Shown: positions 32,502 to 43,827, numbered from the stretch's first letter. The stretch: 64,000 nt of DNA from Dromiciops gliroides (GCF_019393635.1 NC_057862.1:700479825-700543824); one strand, 5' to 3'. Made by a program: numbers and translations. Notes: generated from the letters alone by a model not told the origin.

Positions 32502-33244
32502 GATCCATACTGAAAATGCAGCAATACTACTACTAGATCTATATCCAAAAGTGATCATAAAAAAGGAAAAGGACCCACAAGTACAAAAATATTTATAGCT
32601 GCTCTTTTTGTGGTAGCAAAGAATTGGACATTGAGGGAATGCCCATCAATTGGAGAATGGCTGAACAAATTGTGGCATTTGAATGTAATGGAACACTATT
32701 GTGCTATAAGAAATGATGAGCAGGAAGATCTCAGAAAAACTTGGAAAGACTTACATGAACTGATGCTGAGCGAAGTGAACAGAACCAAGATAACTGAACA
32801 TAGTATCAACAACATTGTGTGATGATCAACTGTGATAGACTTAGCTCTTCTTAGTAATACAATGATCCAAGACAATTCACAAAGACTCATGATGGAAAAT
32901 GCTCTCCACATCCAGAAAAAGAACTATAGAGTCTAAATGCAGATTGAAGCATACTATTTTCACTTTTTGTTGTTTTTTTTTGTTTCTTCTTTCTTGTGGT
33001 TTTTCCCTTTTATTCTGATTCTTCTCTCACAACATGACTAATGTGGAAATATATTTAACATGACTATACTGTATAATCTATATCAGATTGCTTGCTGGCT
33101 TTGGGAGGGGGGAAGAGAGGGAGGGAGAAAAATTTGAAACTCAAAATCTTACAAAAATGAATGCTGAAAACTATCTTTACATGTAATTGGGGGAAAATAA
33201 AATAAGATACTATTAAAAAGAAAAAGAAACACCCAGCCCCTTTC

Positions 33245-33880
33245 AGCATCCTGAGGTATGGAGTGACCATCCCCAGAGGAAGGGTAAGTGAAGCTTCATT
33301 AAGGATTATAATAGATTACCTCTTCCATCCTACCCAGGACTCTGGAGAGCTCCTTGGCTTTGTCCCTCCATTGTCCTTCCCTGTCCTTCCCCATCCTATT
33401 GTGGTGTCAGCTGCTGTCCCAGTTTGGGAGATATCAGCTGCTGCCCTACTGGGGATAGGGGGAGGATGGGCCACTGCTGCCCCAGGTCCTGCCTTTGTTG
33501 CACTTTTCTCTCAGCCATGCTCCCAGCCTTTGAGTGGGGGTGGGGGCTGGGAAGAGGGTCTCCATTAAGCCATGTGGATTTCTCTTAAACACCCCAAATA
33601 GATGGGCCCATTGCTTTGTAAAAGGAAGAGAGGTTTCACATATACACTAAACACACACGCACACCACATACTTCAATTGCTGTGGTTACGAAAAGCAATG
33701 AAACATAATCCCAAGGGATTAGACTAAATGTAAAAAATGACCTTTGCCCTGCCTTTTATGAGATGCAAACACCTCTTTGATTGAGCTAAGGAGGGAACAG
33801 GAGAGTCTGAACAAACAGATTATCCCCATCCCTGGAGCTAGGAAAGAGCTAAACCTTGGACACATTCCAGAGTTGAGGTT
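33245..33880. other. No gene seen; unassigned
   Basis: A 101-codon frame (33,263-33,568) rich in P, S and V with no domain match. I do not call it. Confidence 0.3.
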
Positions 33881-33898
33881 TAAGAATTCAAGAGTTGG

Positions 33899-34059
33899 GG
33901 GCAGCTAGGTGGTGCAATGGTTAGAGCACCAGCCCTGGAGTCAAGAGAACCAGAGTTCAAATCCGGCCTCAGACACTTGACACTTACTAGCTGTGTGACC
34001 CTGGGCAAGTCACTTAACCCCAATTGCCCTAAAAAAAAAAAAAACAACACACACAAAAA
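33899..34059 (+). mobile_element. WSINE1-type SINE with 17-base target duplication
   Basis: 'gcagctaggtggtgcaatgg' through an A-rich tail. The exact duplication aagaattcaagagttgg is at 33,882-33,898 and 34,060-34,076. The perfect 17-base flank points to a young insertion. Confidence 0.95.
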
Positions 34060-34076
34060 AAGAATTCAAGAGTTGG

Positions 34077-34511
34077 AGACAACTATGGAGAAGCCTCTTT
34101 CACCCACACCAGAAGACAGCAAAAAAGGGAAGAAATTTTCTTGCTTCCCCGCACCATTAGCTATGTTGTTTGGACCAGAGCTACTTGAATGAGTAGAGAG
34201 ACCATATGTCCAGCAGTGAACAGAGACATCCATTCCAGGAAGATACAGCCACAGAAAGATTCTTAACCAAGAGAAGATGAAACTTCAAGGAATAGGACCC
34301 CTGGCATCAGAGAAGAGAGCCAGATATGGAGAGGGGAACCTGCCCAGCTGACATACTGCACCTGATGGGAGGGTTCTACAAGTGTGCCTCATTACAGGTG
34401 GACCCTAAGACTGAGCACACTCTTCTCAGGAGTGATGTGTAGATTTGTAGGAGAGTGCACTCCAGATTTACAGGAAGGAGAATGTTTATGTAGCTGTTGT
34501 ACTTTGCCAAC
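34077..34511. other. No gene seen; unassigned
   Basis: Only the 5' part of a 125-codon frame (34,384-34,761) lies here. The rest of that frame is L1 ORF2. Confidence 0.35.
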
Positions 34512-34524
34512 AGTTAATTGTATC

Positions 34525-35264
34525 CATGCCCAAAGGGCTATGAGACTGTTCATACTCTTTGACCCAGTGGTAACACTGCTAGGTCTGTATCCCAAAGAGA
34601 CCATAGAAAAGGGAAAAGAACCCATGTGTACAAAAATATTTATATCAGATCTTTGTGGTGGCAAAGAATTGGAAATTATGGGGATGTCCATCAATTGGGA
34701 AATGGCTGAACAAGTTGTGGTATATGAATGTAATGGAATGCTATTGTTCTGTAAGAAATGATGAGCAGAAGGAGTTCAGAGAAACCTGGAAGGACTTGCA
34801 TGAACTGATGCTGAGTGAGATGAGCAGAACCGGGAGAACATTGTACACAGTAACAGCAACATTTTGTGATGAACTCTGGGGATAGACTTGGCTCTTCTCA
34901 GCAGTGCAACAATCCAAAACAGTTTCAAAGAACTCATGATAGAAAATGTTCTCGACATCCAGAAAAAAAGAACTGTGAATTATGAATGCAGATTGAACCA
35001 TACTTTTGCTACTTTTGGACTGTTTTTTCCCTTCTTTTTTGATGTTTTTCCCTGTGCTCTGATTCTTCTTTCACAAGATGACTAATATAAAAATATGTTT
35101 AATGTGATTGTACAAATACAACCTATATCAGACTGCTTTCCCTCTTGGGGAGGAGGGAGGGAAGGGAGGGTGGGAGAAAAAATGGAACTAAAAATCCTGT
35201 GAAAACAAATGTTGAAAACTATCCTTATGTGTAACTGGAAAATAATAAAATACTTTTTAAAAAG
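34525..35264 (+). mobile_element. LINE-1, 5'-truncated, exact target duplication
   Basis: 740 bases covering the ORF2 C-terminus (FDPVVTLLGLYPKE at about 34,558-34,599, then NWEMAEQVVVYE) and the 3' UTR ('cttgcatgaactgatgctga', 'cctatatcagactgctttcc'), ending 'aaaatactttttaaaaag'. The 13-base duplication agttaattgtatc flanks it at 34,512-34,524 and 35,265-35,277. The frame is shifted twice relative to functional ORF2. Confidence 0.95.
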
Positions 35265-35277
35265 AGTTAATTGTATC

Positions 35278-35435
35278 TACTTTCTTATTGTTAAAGTTCA
35301 ACACACTGAAGAAGACTTCTGAGCAATACTGTTAGAAAGGGGTTCTCACAGGCTGCCCCTTGGAACTCGATGTGGCAGCTGCCCTCTGTGGACTCAAGTA
35401 CAAGGGAGCAATCCAGAGGGAGTGTTCTGCTTGAA
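35278..35435. other. No gene seen; unassigned
   Basis: Short unassigned stretch, with a partial CTCF-like string 'gctgccctctgtggac' near 35,378. Confidence 0.3.
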
Positions 35436-35439
35436 AGCT

Positions 35440-35750
35440 CCCCCTTCAGCCTCAGGAGCAGACTAAATCAGTCTTCTAATTGGCCTCTACCCCTCCACCC
35501 AATCTGACAGGGCTGCTAAAATAACCTTGCTGAAGTACAAATATGACCATGTCATTTTCCTACCCAAGAATCTTCAGGGTCTCCCTATTGCCTTGAGGCA
35601 ATGAATAGTCAGCACAGTGGGACTTTGCATTCCTTACACCTTTCAGTCATTTATGTGACTCTGAAGATGTCACCATCTGTGGTAAAATGCTGTTTTTCAA
35701 AGCTCATCTAATCCCTTCTCCAATCTTCATCAAGAACACCCTCAGTATGT
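35440..35750 (+). repeat. LINE-2 fragment
   Basis: 'agggctgctaaaataacctt', 'gctgaagtacaaatatgacc', 'atgtcattttcctacccaag' and 'gtctccctattgccttgagg' are L2 phrases in order. Confidence 0.72.
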
Positions 35751-36835
35751 AAAGAGTTTGTAGAAGAGAGAGTAAGCAGAGAGGCCAATAGTTCCAAAGG
35801 ATCCCCAATTTCCCCTTTTGGGTAATAATGCTGTCTATACTTTTTTTTTAAAAAAATGATTCTGTCTTCCCCTCATTGAGCTCTTAAAAGCCTCTCACTC
35901 AATGCTTCCAACACTGTCACCTCCAGAATGGAATCAGCACCCCCAGATTCCTACCATATGTGCTGGGTCTGTGCCAACTTCTCTTCCCATCTTCTTAAAA
36001 TATAAAATAAAGGAGTGGTTAGAGACATGTCGGTCAGGAGGAAAGCAGCAAAGGGTCTACATTCACATTATCCTCATCCACTGACATTTCTACTACTAAA
36101 TAGCCAATCTCCCTTTGGCAGGAGTGGTGCCCCTTGTGTTCAGATTGCTCTGCTGGGCCAGTCCCCTAAGGGAAGGGCTGTGTTTAACTGACTGGCTAAA
36201 CCCATCTATTCATGGCCTTGGATTTCATTTTTCCAAGTGATGCACTCATACATTTTTATAAGTGGGACTGAGCAGGAGAGTCCCTGATCAATCTGATGAT
36301 ACTATAAGGTATACAGCTTTGTTTGGAGGTGCCTGAGGGATACCTCCCCAGGGCACATTGCTGACAATTGCTGGTTGGATGTCTGGCTGAGACCTGCTAT
36401 CCCTTCTTTGAGATAAACTGTCCCTCTCTGTGGTCCAGGAAAGTGACCACACAGACCACTTCTGTTTAGGGATGTGTGTGACTTGGAAAAGACCAAACAG
36501 TGCACAACAGATCAGCTTTGCATTTGGGCACCTAGTGGAGACCTTTACCCGTCTATGGTTTCCTTCCCAGTGGGGGGGGGGGGACTTGGGGACTTGTAGC
36601 AGAGGCAGATATATGTTTGTTTATGCCTGGAAGGGTAGCTTGTGAACAATGTTCTTGAACTGTGTAGAAGAGGAGAGAATTTGGATTCCCTGGACCATAC
36701 ACTGACAGAATCTGGCCATCTAACGAGAGAAGAGAGATTCCTTGGACAGTGATAGCATTGGGGATTGATTCATGGGGAGCCCCAAATTCAAGAGCCCCCA
36801 GTTCAAAAGTTCATACCCTAAGAGAGACAGAGGGA
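35751..36835. other. No gene seen; unassigned
   Basis: Single-copy-looking DNA with no recognised element. Confidence 0.3.
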
Positions 36836-36900
36836 AGAGAGAGGAGGAGAGCGAGAGGGAGAGGGGGAGGGGGAAAGAGGCAGAGGGAGAGAGAAAGGAA
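36836..36900. repeat. Polypurine low-complexity tract
   Basis: GA-rich run ('gagagggagagggggagggg'). The Ser/Leu-rich minus-strand frame is an artefact of it. Confidence 0.85.
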
Positions 36901-38130
36901 CTCGTTGGGATGTCAAACACTGCCCAGTAGTAGCTCCATTCCCATATGTTCCTGTCTATGTTCATGGGATTCAGGGAGTCTGATGCGTTTCTGCATCTTC
37001 TGGGAGGGTGAAATCAAGGCTGTCCCTTATCCGATTTGCATGTGCTACCTGGAGGGCTTGGAAAGAAACTGGGGCTACCTTTTACCTATATGTGAGGAAA
37101 GTTAATACCATGAGGAATGTAGGAAATGTCCAGACCTAACTGAGCCTAAGAGAGAAGTAGAACCTCCCGGGTCAGGCCTCAGTATAAGAAGTCACCCACT
37201 GTGCGGCTAATGTTCTGGGGCTCCCTTGTCTTGTAAGGGAAGGGGTTCTCCTCGCCTCAGACGAAAGACCAGGAGCTGGAAGACCGACTTTTGGGGTTGG
37301 CTTACAAGGCCAGAGGAAATGCTTCCTCTTGGTAGTTTCAGCTTCATTTAATCCCAGCTGATCGGCTCCTCTAATTGCATTCACAAGTCCCAGAGAAAAA
37401 GTGATAACTCTTGCTGCCAATTGTAACAAACCTCTTGTGCTAGGTAGTGTTTTTCACCCAAAAAAAGGAGAAAAAGTCTCCTCTGCTTCTGACAGCTCCA
37501 CTGAAGCCCAACCACAAGGCCCAGCCCTGGTCTTTGGGAAGGGCCAATATATTTGGAACAGCTTTTTACCGAGTTCATGTATCTTCTTTATGGTTCTTCA
37601 TAAACAGGCTAGTGGATGGCTCTCCCTGGCAATGAAAGAAATGCAAGGATTTCTTCCCATTGCTGCCTCTCTTATCTCATAATTGTTTGTTCTGTGAGGT
37701 AGGGGAGCCCCGTATAAATGTCCCGGCTGTTTTATGTGTCCTCCCCAGCTCATTCACACTTCTCTCCAGGGCATCGGGGCCTGGCACATCGGCTCCATTT
37801 GAAGCCTGTCTGTTTACCGGGCTCCACAGAAGCCCCTGAGTCCAGGGCACGTGTAGTTTTTGGAGCTAGGACATAAAATAGATAAAAGGCTGAATGAAGT
37901 GTTTTAAAAAACAACATTTCCCAGAAACCCAGTCAAGATTCCATTTAAAGGCATCTCCCAGACCTCATAGGCAAAGAGTCTGGCTGGTCCAGAGCCCTCA
38001 GCCCCTGATCCATCCCTGTGACAGTCTCGCATTTACCAAAGGTCTCCCAGAAGCTCCATCCTAAAGAAGTGTCCAGCCCAGCTCCTCTTCATGCCCCAGA
38101 TGATACCATCATACCTCCAGTGGGCGGTTC
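36901..38130. other. No gene seen; possible regulatory single-copy DNA
   Basis: No exon could be defended. A TATA-like 'cgtataaatgtcccggc' near 37,710 stands alone, without CpG enrichment or a supported downstream exon. Confidence 0.3.
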
Positions 38131-38137
38131 CCGCACC

Positions 38138-38345
38138 TCATACACACATACACACATACACACGCATGTATGCAAGGCATACATATATGCATATGCATGC
38201 ATACACATGCATAATACATTCTTCACGTGTGCGTGCACACATCTAAACACAAGTGCATGCGCACATGTGCCCATATGTATGTACATGTCCACACAATACC
38301 ACACCTGTGTGCATGCACATGCGTGCACACACATGCACACCCTTT
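38138..38345. repeat. Alternating purine-pyrimidine tract (CA/TG/ATGC mix)
   Basis: About 200 bases of 'acacatacacacgcatgtat'-like alternation. It can adopt left-handed DNA in principle. Frames rich in C, M and H here are artefacts. Confidence 0.88.
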
Positions 38346-38359
38346 CCAGACCCTTTTTA

Positions 38360-38524
38360 TTTTGTTTTTGTTTTGTTTTGTTTTGTTTTAGTGAGGCAAT
38401 TGGGGTTAAGTGACTTGCCTAGGGTCACACAGCTAGTAAGTGTCAAGTGTCTGAGGCTGGATTTGAACTCAGGTACTCCTGATTCCAGGGCCGGTGCTTT
38501 ATATACTATGCCACCTAGCTGCCC
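38360..38524 (-). mobile_element. WSINE1-type SINE, reverse
   Basis: Starts with a T-rich tail, then 'gaggcaattggggttaagtg', 'tcacacagctagtaagtgtc' and 'gccacctagctgcccc'. The exact duplication ccagacccttttta is at 38,346-38,359 and 38,525-38,538. Confidence 0.95.
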
Positions 38525-38554
38525 CCAGACCCTTTTTAGACCTTCTATCCCCTG

Positions 38555-38640
38555 TTCAAATGAAAACCCCTTGAAGACAGGGGCTGTCTTTTCTTTCACA
38601 TGTGTTTCTTCCCCTGCATCGATCCGGGAGCTCGGTTCTT
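38555..38640 (+). repeat. LINE-2 3' fragment
   Basis: 'ccccttgaagacaggggctg' and 'tcttttctttcacatgtgtt' resemble the L2 'tccttgagggcagggactgt' block. Confidence 0.5.
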
Positions 38641-38644
38641 CATA

Positions 38645-39585
38645 AGCACTGGCTCCTGTTCATTTCTCAGAGTCTGGCTCTGGTGGCCACCACATTCCCC
38701 AAAGCCAGAGCCCTGTGTTCCTGGGGCAGCAGTTCCCACCTCTGCATAGGAAGGGAGCCCAAGTCCAAAGCTCTAGTACTGGGACACACTCACCTAGGAA
38801 GCCCAGCCATTCCTAGAAGCATCCCTGGTTGCTAACCAACACTGTTGCCAGGCCTTGGAGGGCAATGAGCAGGCGAGGGTGCCAGTAAGTAAGCCATCGC
38901 TCTATCACTGACAGGGAGGCAAGGACAAGTTGGAAAGGAGGCATTCCAGAGCATGGTACGGAAGTGTTCTGGTGGATTAGGAAGACCAAAGACAATGAAA
39001 GAAGGGGCTTTGCTGTACAAACTACTTGGGGAAGAGGACGCTCAAAGGAAGAAGAGAAGGCTTCTCGTGTTGGACAGAGCTCGGGTGACAGACAACAGTG
39101 AGAGGGTGGAGCCGCCTGACCTTTGTCTTGTGTTTTCTCTGCCGGGGAGGAGGACCTTGGGAATGGAAAGAATGATAAGTGAGGAGGTAGTGAGAGCACC
39201 CAGGGGCTCCAGCTTCACTCAGGTCCCCTGTCCTAGATGAACTAGAGGCTGGGGTCCTGACAGACCTGGAATAGAAGAGGATGGCTGAGCCATGGTCAGG
39301 AATATGTGAACGCTCCTGGGGAAAAACAGAGTCCCCTTGTCCAGAAAGGGAAGAGAGCAGAGTCTGAACACACTGAGCTGGGAGCCCAGCTCTGGGGCCT
39401 GGTCAACTTGTAGAAAGCAGCCTAAGAGAAATGTCACCTGGAGAGAAAAGCAGGACTCGTGTTCATACCCAGAGGGGCTCCAGCTCATTTTCCAAAGGAT
39501 TTTACACAGAAGGCCAGGAGACGCTGAGATTGAAGCTTACATAGAAATCCTCAAACTGGCCATAGACTTCCTCATGGTGCTCTTG
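38645..39585. other. No gene seen; unassigned
   Basis: A 128-codon minus-strand and a 95-codon plus-strand frame overlap at 38,813-39,240. Neither has a recognisable domain or splice support. Confidence 0.3.
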
Positions 39586-39589
39586 CAGA

Positions 39590-39660
39590 AAATCAATCAT
39601 GACCTACTATGTGCCAGTTGGGGCAGCTAGGTGGCGCCATGGTGCACAGAGCCTCTTACA
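39590..39660 (+). repeat. L2 end fragment joined to a truncated SINE head
   Basis: 'atgacctactatgtgccag' is followed at 39,629 by 'ggggcagctaggtggcgcca', the first 30 bases of a WSINE1-like element, which then stops. Confidence 0.6.
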
Positions 39661-39721
39661 GAGCAGTACCCACAGACCCCAGGAATGACCCTCATTTTTA
39701 AAGATTCTGGCCCTTTTCTAA

Positions 39722-40180
39722 TTATAGTAAGGAAAGGAGAGGGGGAGGAAGGGAGAAGGGGAAGAGAAGGAAGAGAGGGAGGAAGGGAGGGAGGGAGGGA
39801 GGGAGGGAGGGAGGGAGGGAGGAAGGAAGGAAGGAAGGAAGGAAGGAAGGAAGGAAGGAAGGAAGGAAGGAAGGAAGGAAGGAAGGAAGGAAGGAAGGAA
39901 GGAAGGAAGGAAGGAAGGAAGGAAGGAAGGAAGGAAGGAAGGAAGAAAAGAAGGAAGGAAGGAAAGAAGGAAGGAAGGAAAGAAGGAAGGAAGGAAGAAA
40001 AGAAGGAAGGAAGGAAGGGAGGGAGGGAAGGAGGGAGAGAGGGAAGGAGGGAGGGAGGGAGGGAGGGACAGAGGGAGGGAGGGAGGGTGGGAAGGAAGGG
40101 AGGGAGGGAGGGAGGGAGGGAGAGAGAGAAGGAGGGAGGGAGAGAGGGAAGGAGGGAGGGTGGGAAAGAAGGGAGGGAGG
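39722..40180. repeat. Long (GGGA)n/(GGAA)n polypurine repeat
   Basis: About 450 bases of GGGA and GGAA tetranucleotides. 39,821-39,944 is uninterrupted GGAA, about 31 units. The KEGR and LPSF frames over it are artefacts. Such tracts are unstable and can form triplex structures. Confidence 0.97.
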
Positions 40181-40364
40181 AATCTACACTGAAAGGCCAT
40201 CTGGTCTACAGGAACAGGATGAAGAGGAGGGAGCCAGATCAGGAAAGCCCCAAATTCAGCTAAGGCTCCACCCTTCATTACATGCAGGCCCAAGTACAAG
40301 GCACAGGAACAAAGGCCAGAATCCCTCCCATCTCCCAGTTCTTCGGGTGCTTTGAGGCTCACAA
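40181..40364. other. No gene seen; unassigned
   Basis: No element recognised. Confidence 0.3.
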
Positions 40365-40369
40365 AGGTA

Positions 40370-40535
40370 GAGAGTGTAGGTGTTACCTTCTCTTTCTATC
40401 GAGGAAACTGAGGCACAGTGAGGTGGAGGAGCTTGTACCAAGGCAAACAGCCAGTCAGTGTCTCAGATGGGATGCCAGCCTCAACTGAATCCACTGGTGT
40501 ATTTAGGGCATCATGCTGCTCTCCCCAAGGTGATT
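40370..40535 (-). repeat. MIR fragment, reverse
   Basis: 'tcgaggaaactgaggcacag' and 'gatgggatgccagcctcaac', ending 'gggcatcatgctgct', follow reversed MIR order. Confidence 0.65.
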
Positions 40536-40624
40536 CTACACAGTTTTTCTATTAAGTTGCTGTGAGAAAAAGGCTTTGAAAATCAAGTGAGAATCTTCAA
40601 ATGCCCCCAGCCATGGGATCTGAG

Positions 40625-40700
40625 CTGTGCATGTGTCTGTGTGTGTGTATGCATGCACATGTGCCCACACATCCATGCATGCACACCCACGTATGTGCTT
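40625..40700. repeat. Alternating TG/ATGC tract
   Basis: 'gtgtctgtgtgtgtgtatgc' followed by ATGC-type alternation. Confidence 0.8.
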
Positions 40701-40999
40701 GCCTATTGGAGAAAAGGTGTGTCTGCCACTTTCAAAGCCAAGTACTCTAGACTCCTGATGCCTGTAATGGGAAGGGGGGGGGTCACAGAGCCCACACCGT
40801 GCATGGAGGGGTCCTCAGGAGCCTCCAGTCCAGTCTATTCCCCACAGAAACCTTCATCCAGCCTCTGCCCTCCACTTCCTGAGGCAGCCTGCCCCAGTAA
40901 GGGGGAGCCCCCATACACATACACTACACACACACACACACCCCCTTCCTGAGGCAGCCTGTGTACTGAGGACATTCTTTCCTGACAGCCGGCCTCAGT
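40701..40999. other. No gene seen; unassigned
   Basis: Includes a short (CA)n near 40,925. The phrase 'ccttcctgaggcagcctg' is present twice within about 80 bases (40,876 and 40,944), a small local duplication. Confidence 0.35.
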
Positions 41000-42360
41000 C
41001 TGTTCCATTCATGGCTGGCTCACAGTAAACTTGTGATTCACCCAAACTCACCAACCTTTTTCAGAACCAATGGTGTTTCACCCCATGTTTCCCCCATTCT
41101 GTACTTGTAAGGCCAGTTATCTGAACCCACAGGTAAGACTTTACATTTGTCCCTACTAAGTTTTGTCTTATTAAACTCATCTTAATGGTCTGGTCTGCCA
41201 AACTCTTTTGGGATCCTGACTGTCACTCAGTATGTTAGCAATTCCTCCAAGTTCTGGGTCATCTGAAAATGCTGTAAGCATCATGTATGCCTTTGGCAAG
41301 TCATCAATTAAAATATTAAAGAGCACAGAGCCAAGTGCAGATTCCTGGGACACTCCTCTGGAGGCCTCCTACCAAGCTGACCACTCATGGACACTCTCTA
41401 AGTCTGTCCTTCGGACCAGTTCCAAAACCATCTAATCATATTATTGTTTAGGCTTCCATATCTCCCTCTTCTCCATGGGGAGACTTTGTGATATATGATC
41501 AAAAGGTTTGATAACTTTTAGGTAAACTGTCCTCCACATTGTCCAAATTTACTGAGCTACCAGCCCTGTCATAAAAGAAAATGGAGGGCAGCTAGGTGGC
41601 ACAGTGGACAAAGCACCGGCCCTGGATACAGGAGGACCTGAGTTCAAATCTGGCCTCAGACACTTGACACTTACTAGCTGTGTGACCCTGGACAAGTCAC
41701 TTAACCCTCATTGCCCTGCCAAAAAAAGGAAGTGGAGTTAGTTGGGCACAACCTGTTCTCAACAAAGTCCAGCTAGGTCCTGGTCATCACCAATTGCTTC
41801 TCCAAATGTTAGCCAAGCATCTCTTTAATAGCCTTGCTGAGGATTTTCCCAAGAATCAAAGTCATGCTAACTAGCCAGTTATTTGTAGACTTTGCTCTCC
41901 TCCCTTCTCCAATCTGCAGACACCTCTCCCCTTTACCATGATCTCTCACATGTTCTAGACAATGAATCTGCCACCACATCCAGCTATGCTTCCAGAACCC
42001 ATGTTCATCAGGGGTTGGGGACTTCACCCAGCTGGAGAATTCTTACCATCTCCTCAAGTATCTTGGGCATCTGCTCCCCATTAGTCATTTTTGTTCTGTC
42101 ATTTCCAATGCTAAGGACATTTCTATTGGTAAAGGAGACAGGACTAGGGACCTGGGAGTTGTGGTGTGTACAGGGCAGAGGATGCCAAGGCCAGTTTCCC
42201 CTTTCTGGACCCAGCAGCCTTCCCATCCTGGTTGACTGAAGATTAGTAGATAAGGCAGAGGCCATGAGCCCCCAGGAATCTTCTTCCATTAAATGATGAC
42301 CTGACTCTTTGATGGAGCAGGGGTGCCTAACATTCAGCACCATTCAGACCTAGCTTATAT
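41000..42360 (-). repeat. CR1/L3-clade LINE relic, about 1.3 kb, reverse
   Basis: Read in reverse, it follows the reverse-transcriptase region of CR1/L3 LINEs. The sense-strand phrases 'tcttcagcaaggct'-like and 'caagaatcaaagtcatgcta' (reverse of the 'ctggcaaaattcta' box) occur in that order. Plus-strand landmarks are 'gccaagtgcagattcctggg' (41,331) and 'tctttaatagccttgctgag' (41,821). Multiple stops show it is dead. A WSINE1 at 41,586 interrupts it. Confidence 0.62.
41586..41726 (+). mobile_element. WSINE1-type SINE inside the CR1/L3 relic
   Basis: 'gggcagctaggtggcacagt' through an A-rich tail. Flanks 'gaaaatgga' (41,577-41,585) and 'ggaagtgga' (41,728-41,736) could be a decayed short target duplication. 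Confidence 0.9.
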
Positions 42361-43640
42361 TATGGAAGCCTCTCTACATCAGCATGGTCTCTGCAGACCC
42401 CAGGGGAACCCCTGAGGGAGTCCTACAGAGTCTGCCACCTTGGACGGAGAAGGAATTGGAGGAGGAAAACAGGGCTAGAAAATGGAGAAGGGGTGGGAGG
42501 AGCTCCCTGGCTACTCAGCAGCATCATGCAGTAAACAGGACCCCAGGGAAAGCCAGGGCAGTGAGTGACCATGAGCTGGGAGCCTCTGGAGGTGTGTGAC
42601 CCAATGGTCTTGTCCATTCCCCTGCACATCCCACTCAAGCCCCTAAGCCCAGCAATCAGCAGAGAGCCTGAGGGGTGCTGGGGGGCCTGGGCCCCTCACC
42701 CTCTTCCTTCCCTGGGGCCCCAGGGGCTGGTCCCAGACCCTTGCTACGGAAAAGCCATGGATTACTAACCTGCATTTCCAGTCTCTTTTTACATCTTCTG
42801 TGGCAGACAGCTATGTCCCTTTGGCCTAAAGATATGACTTTTGCAGCTGCAAGGCCTTCAGTGCACAAATACTGTCAGACCAGAGGTCGAGAAATGGCTC
42901 AGCTCCCAACTTCTGTCACTGTGGAGGTCCAGGGCCCTGAAATTCAGGAGGAAGAGACCGTGCACAGCACTGGCTGTCGAGGTGAATGATAATTGCCCAA
43001 CCAGCCCGAAGGTCCTCTCTTCTCTCCTGCCCAAGTCACCAGGATCAGGTCCTTCCAGAAAGTCTCCTGGCACTTCCCGTAGGACGGAAGCATGACATCA
43101 TCCCCAAAGCCCTGAGAGCCCCAGGATTCCAAAGACCTTCGAGTGGGCGAAGTGGCAGGTAGCCAGAATTCCACTGTACAAAAAGCAGAACCGCCCCAGC
43201 CAGCTGAGCCCTGAGCTGACAAAGCTCAGGGAGGTATCGGGAGCCTTGAAGGACCCAAGAACTAAGAGGCTGAGGATGCAGGTGTGAGTCCTGGCTCTTC
43301 TGGTCAGCTCCCATGGGACCCAAACAAGAGGTCACCTCTCTGGACCTCAGTTTCCTCCTCTGAGTAAGAGGGCGGGCCTTGAATAAAATGATCTCAATGG
43401 CATCTCCACCTCACATTGGGTTTCCCTGCCGTGGGGTCCCTGAGGAAGGGGATGCATTTGAACCTAGGATGGAAAGAGCTGGGAGGCACCTGTAGAGGCA
43501 GGCGCGTCCACCCCCTCACTGGACACATGAAGGACCGAGGCTCAGAGGGGAAAAGAAATGCCCTCAAGTCATTTTCAGAAAGAAGAGGCTGAAGAGGAGG
43601 GTTTGAGCTGAATGAGGAGACCGTGATCAGGTGGCTGGGT
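42361..43640. other. No gene seen; unassigned
   Basis: GC-moderate single-copy-looking DNA with overlapping frames of up to 104 codons in several phases. None is defensible as an exon. Confidence 0.3.
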
Positions 43641-43827
43641 CAGTCAGTCATTAACCACGAGTTAAGTGGCTACTGTACACCTGGTATTAGGCTGACAGCT
43701 TTGGACTTATGAAGGAGGCCAGACGCTGAATTCAGGAGCAGCTGAAGAAAATCTGGAGTCTCACCTGAGCCAGAGGAGAAGGAGAAGGGCCCAAGGTGGA
43801 GGAAGCACCTGGCATTATAATAGCTAG

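Larger units (their letters stand above)
30025..33226 (+). mobile_element. LINE-1 copy, 5'-truncated, with ORF2 3' half, interrupted three times
   Basis: The plus strand translates as the L1 ORF2 reverse-transcriptase region: at 30,066-30,077 the catalytic FADD box reads FADG. Further on come 'KYLGVYLPKQSQELY'-like text, then the C-terminal domain with 'EHYCAIRNDEQ' near 32,690. The 3' UTR ends at about 33,215. Stops and shifts are frequent, so it is dead. Imperfect flanks 'aaaacacctgacccctt' (30,007) and 'aaacacccagccccttt' (33,227) may be its target duplication. Inside lie a WSINE1 (31,029-31,176), a second L1 tail (31,189-31,750) and a solo LTR (32,136-32,501). Confidence 0.88.

Noticed and set aside
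34384-34761. 125-codon frame as a host gene
   Set aside because: Its second half is L1 ORF2 (FDPVVTLLGLYPKE); it crosses the L1 insertion boundary at 34,525.
35375-35395. CTCF-like string
   Set aside because: One base short of the core spacing; weaker than the site at 60,741.
37705-37745. TATA-like box
   Set aside because: Isolated, with no CpG island, initiator or supported exon downstream.
39631-40362. 210- and 214-codon frames on both strands
   Set aside because: Translations of GGAA/GGGA repeats.
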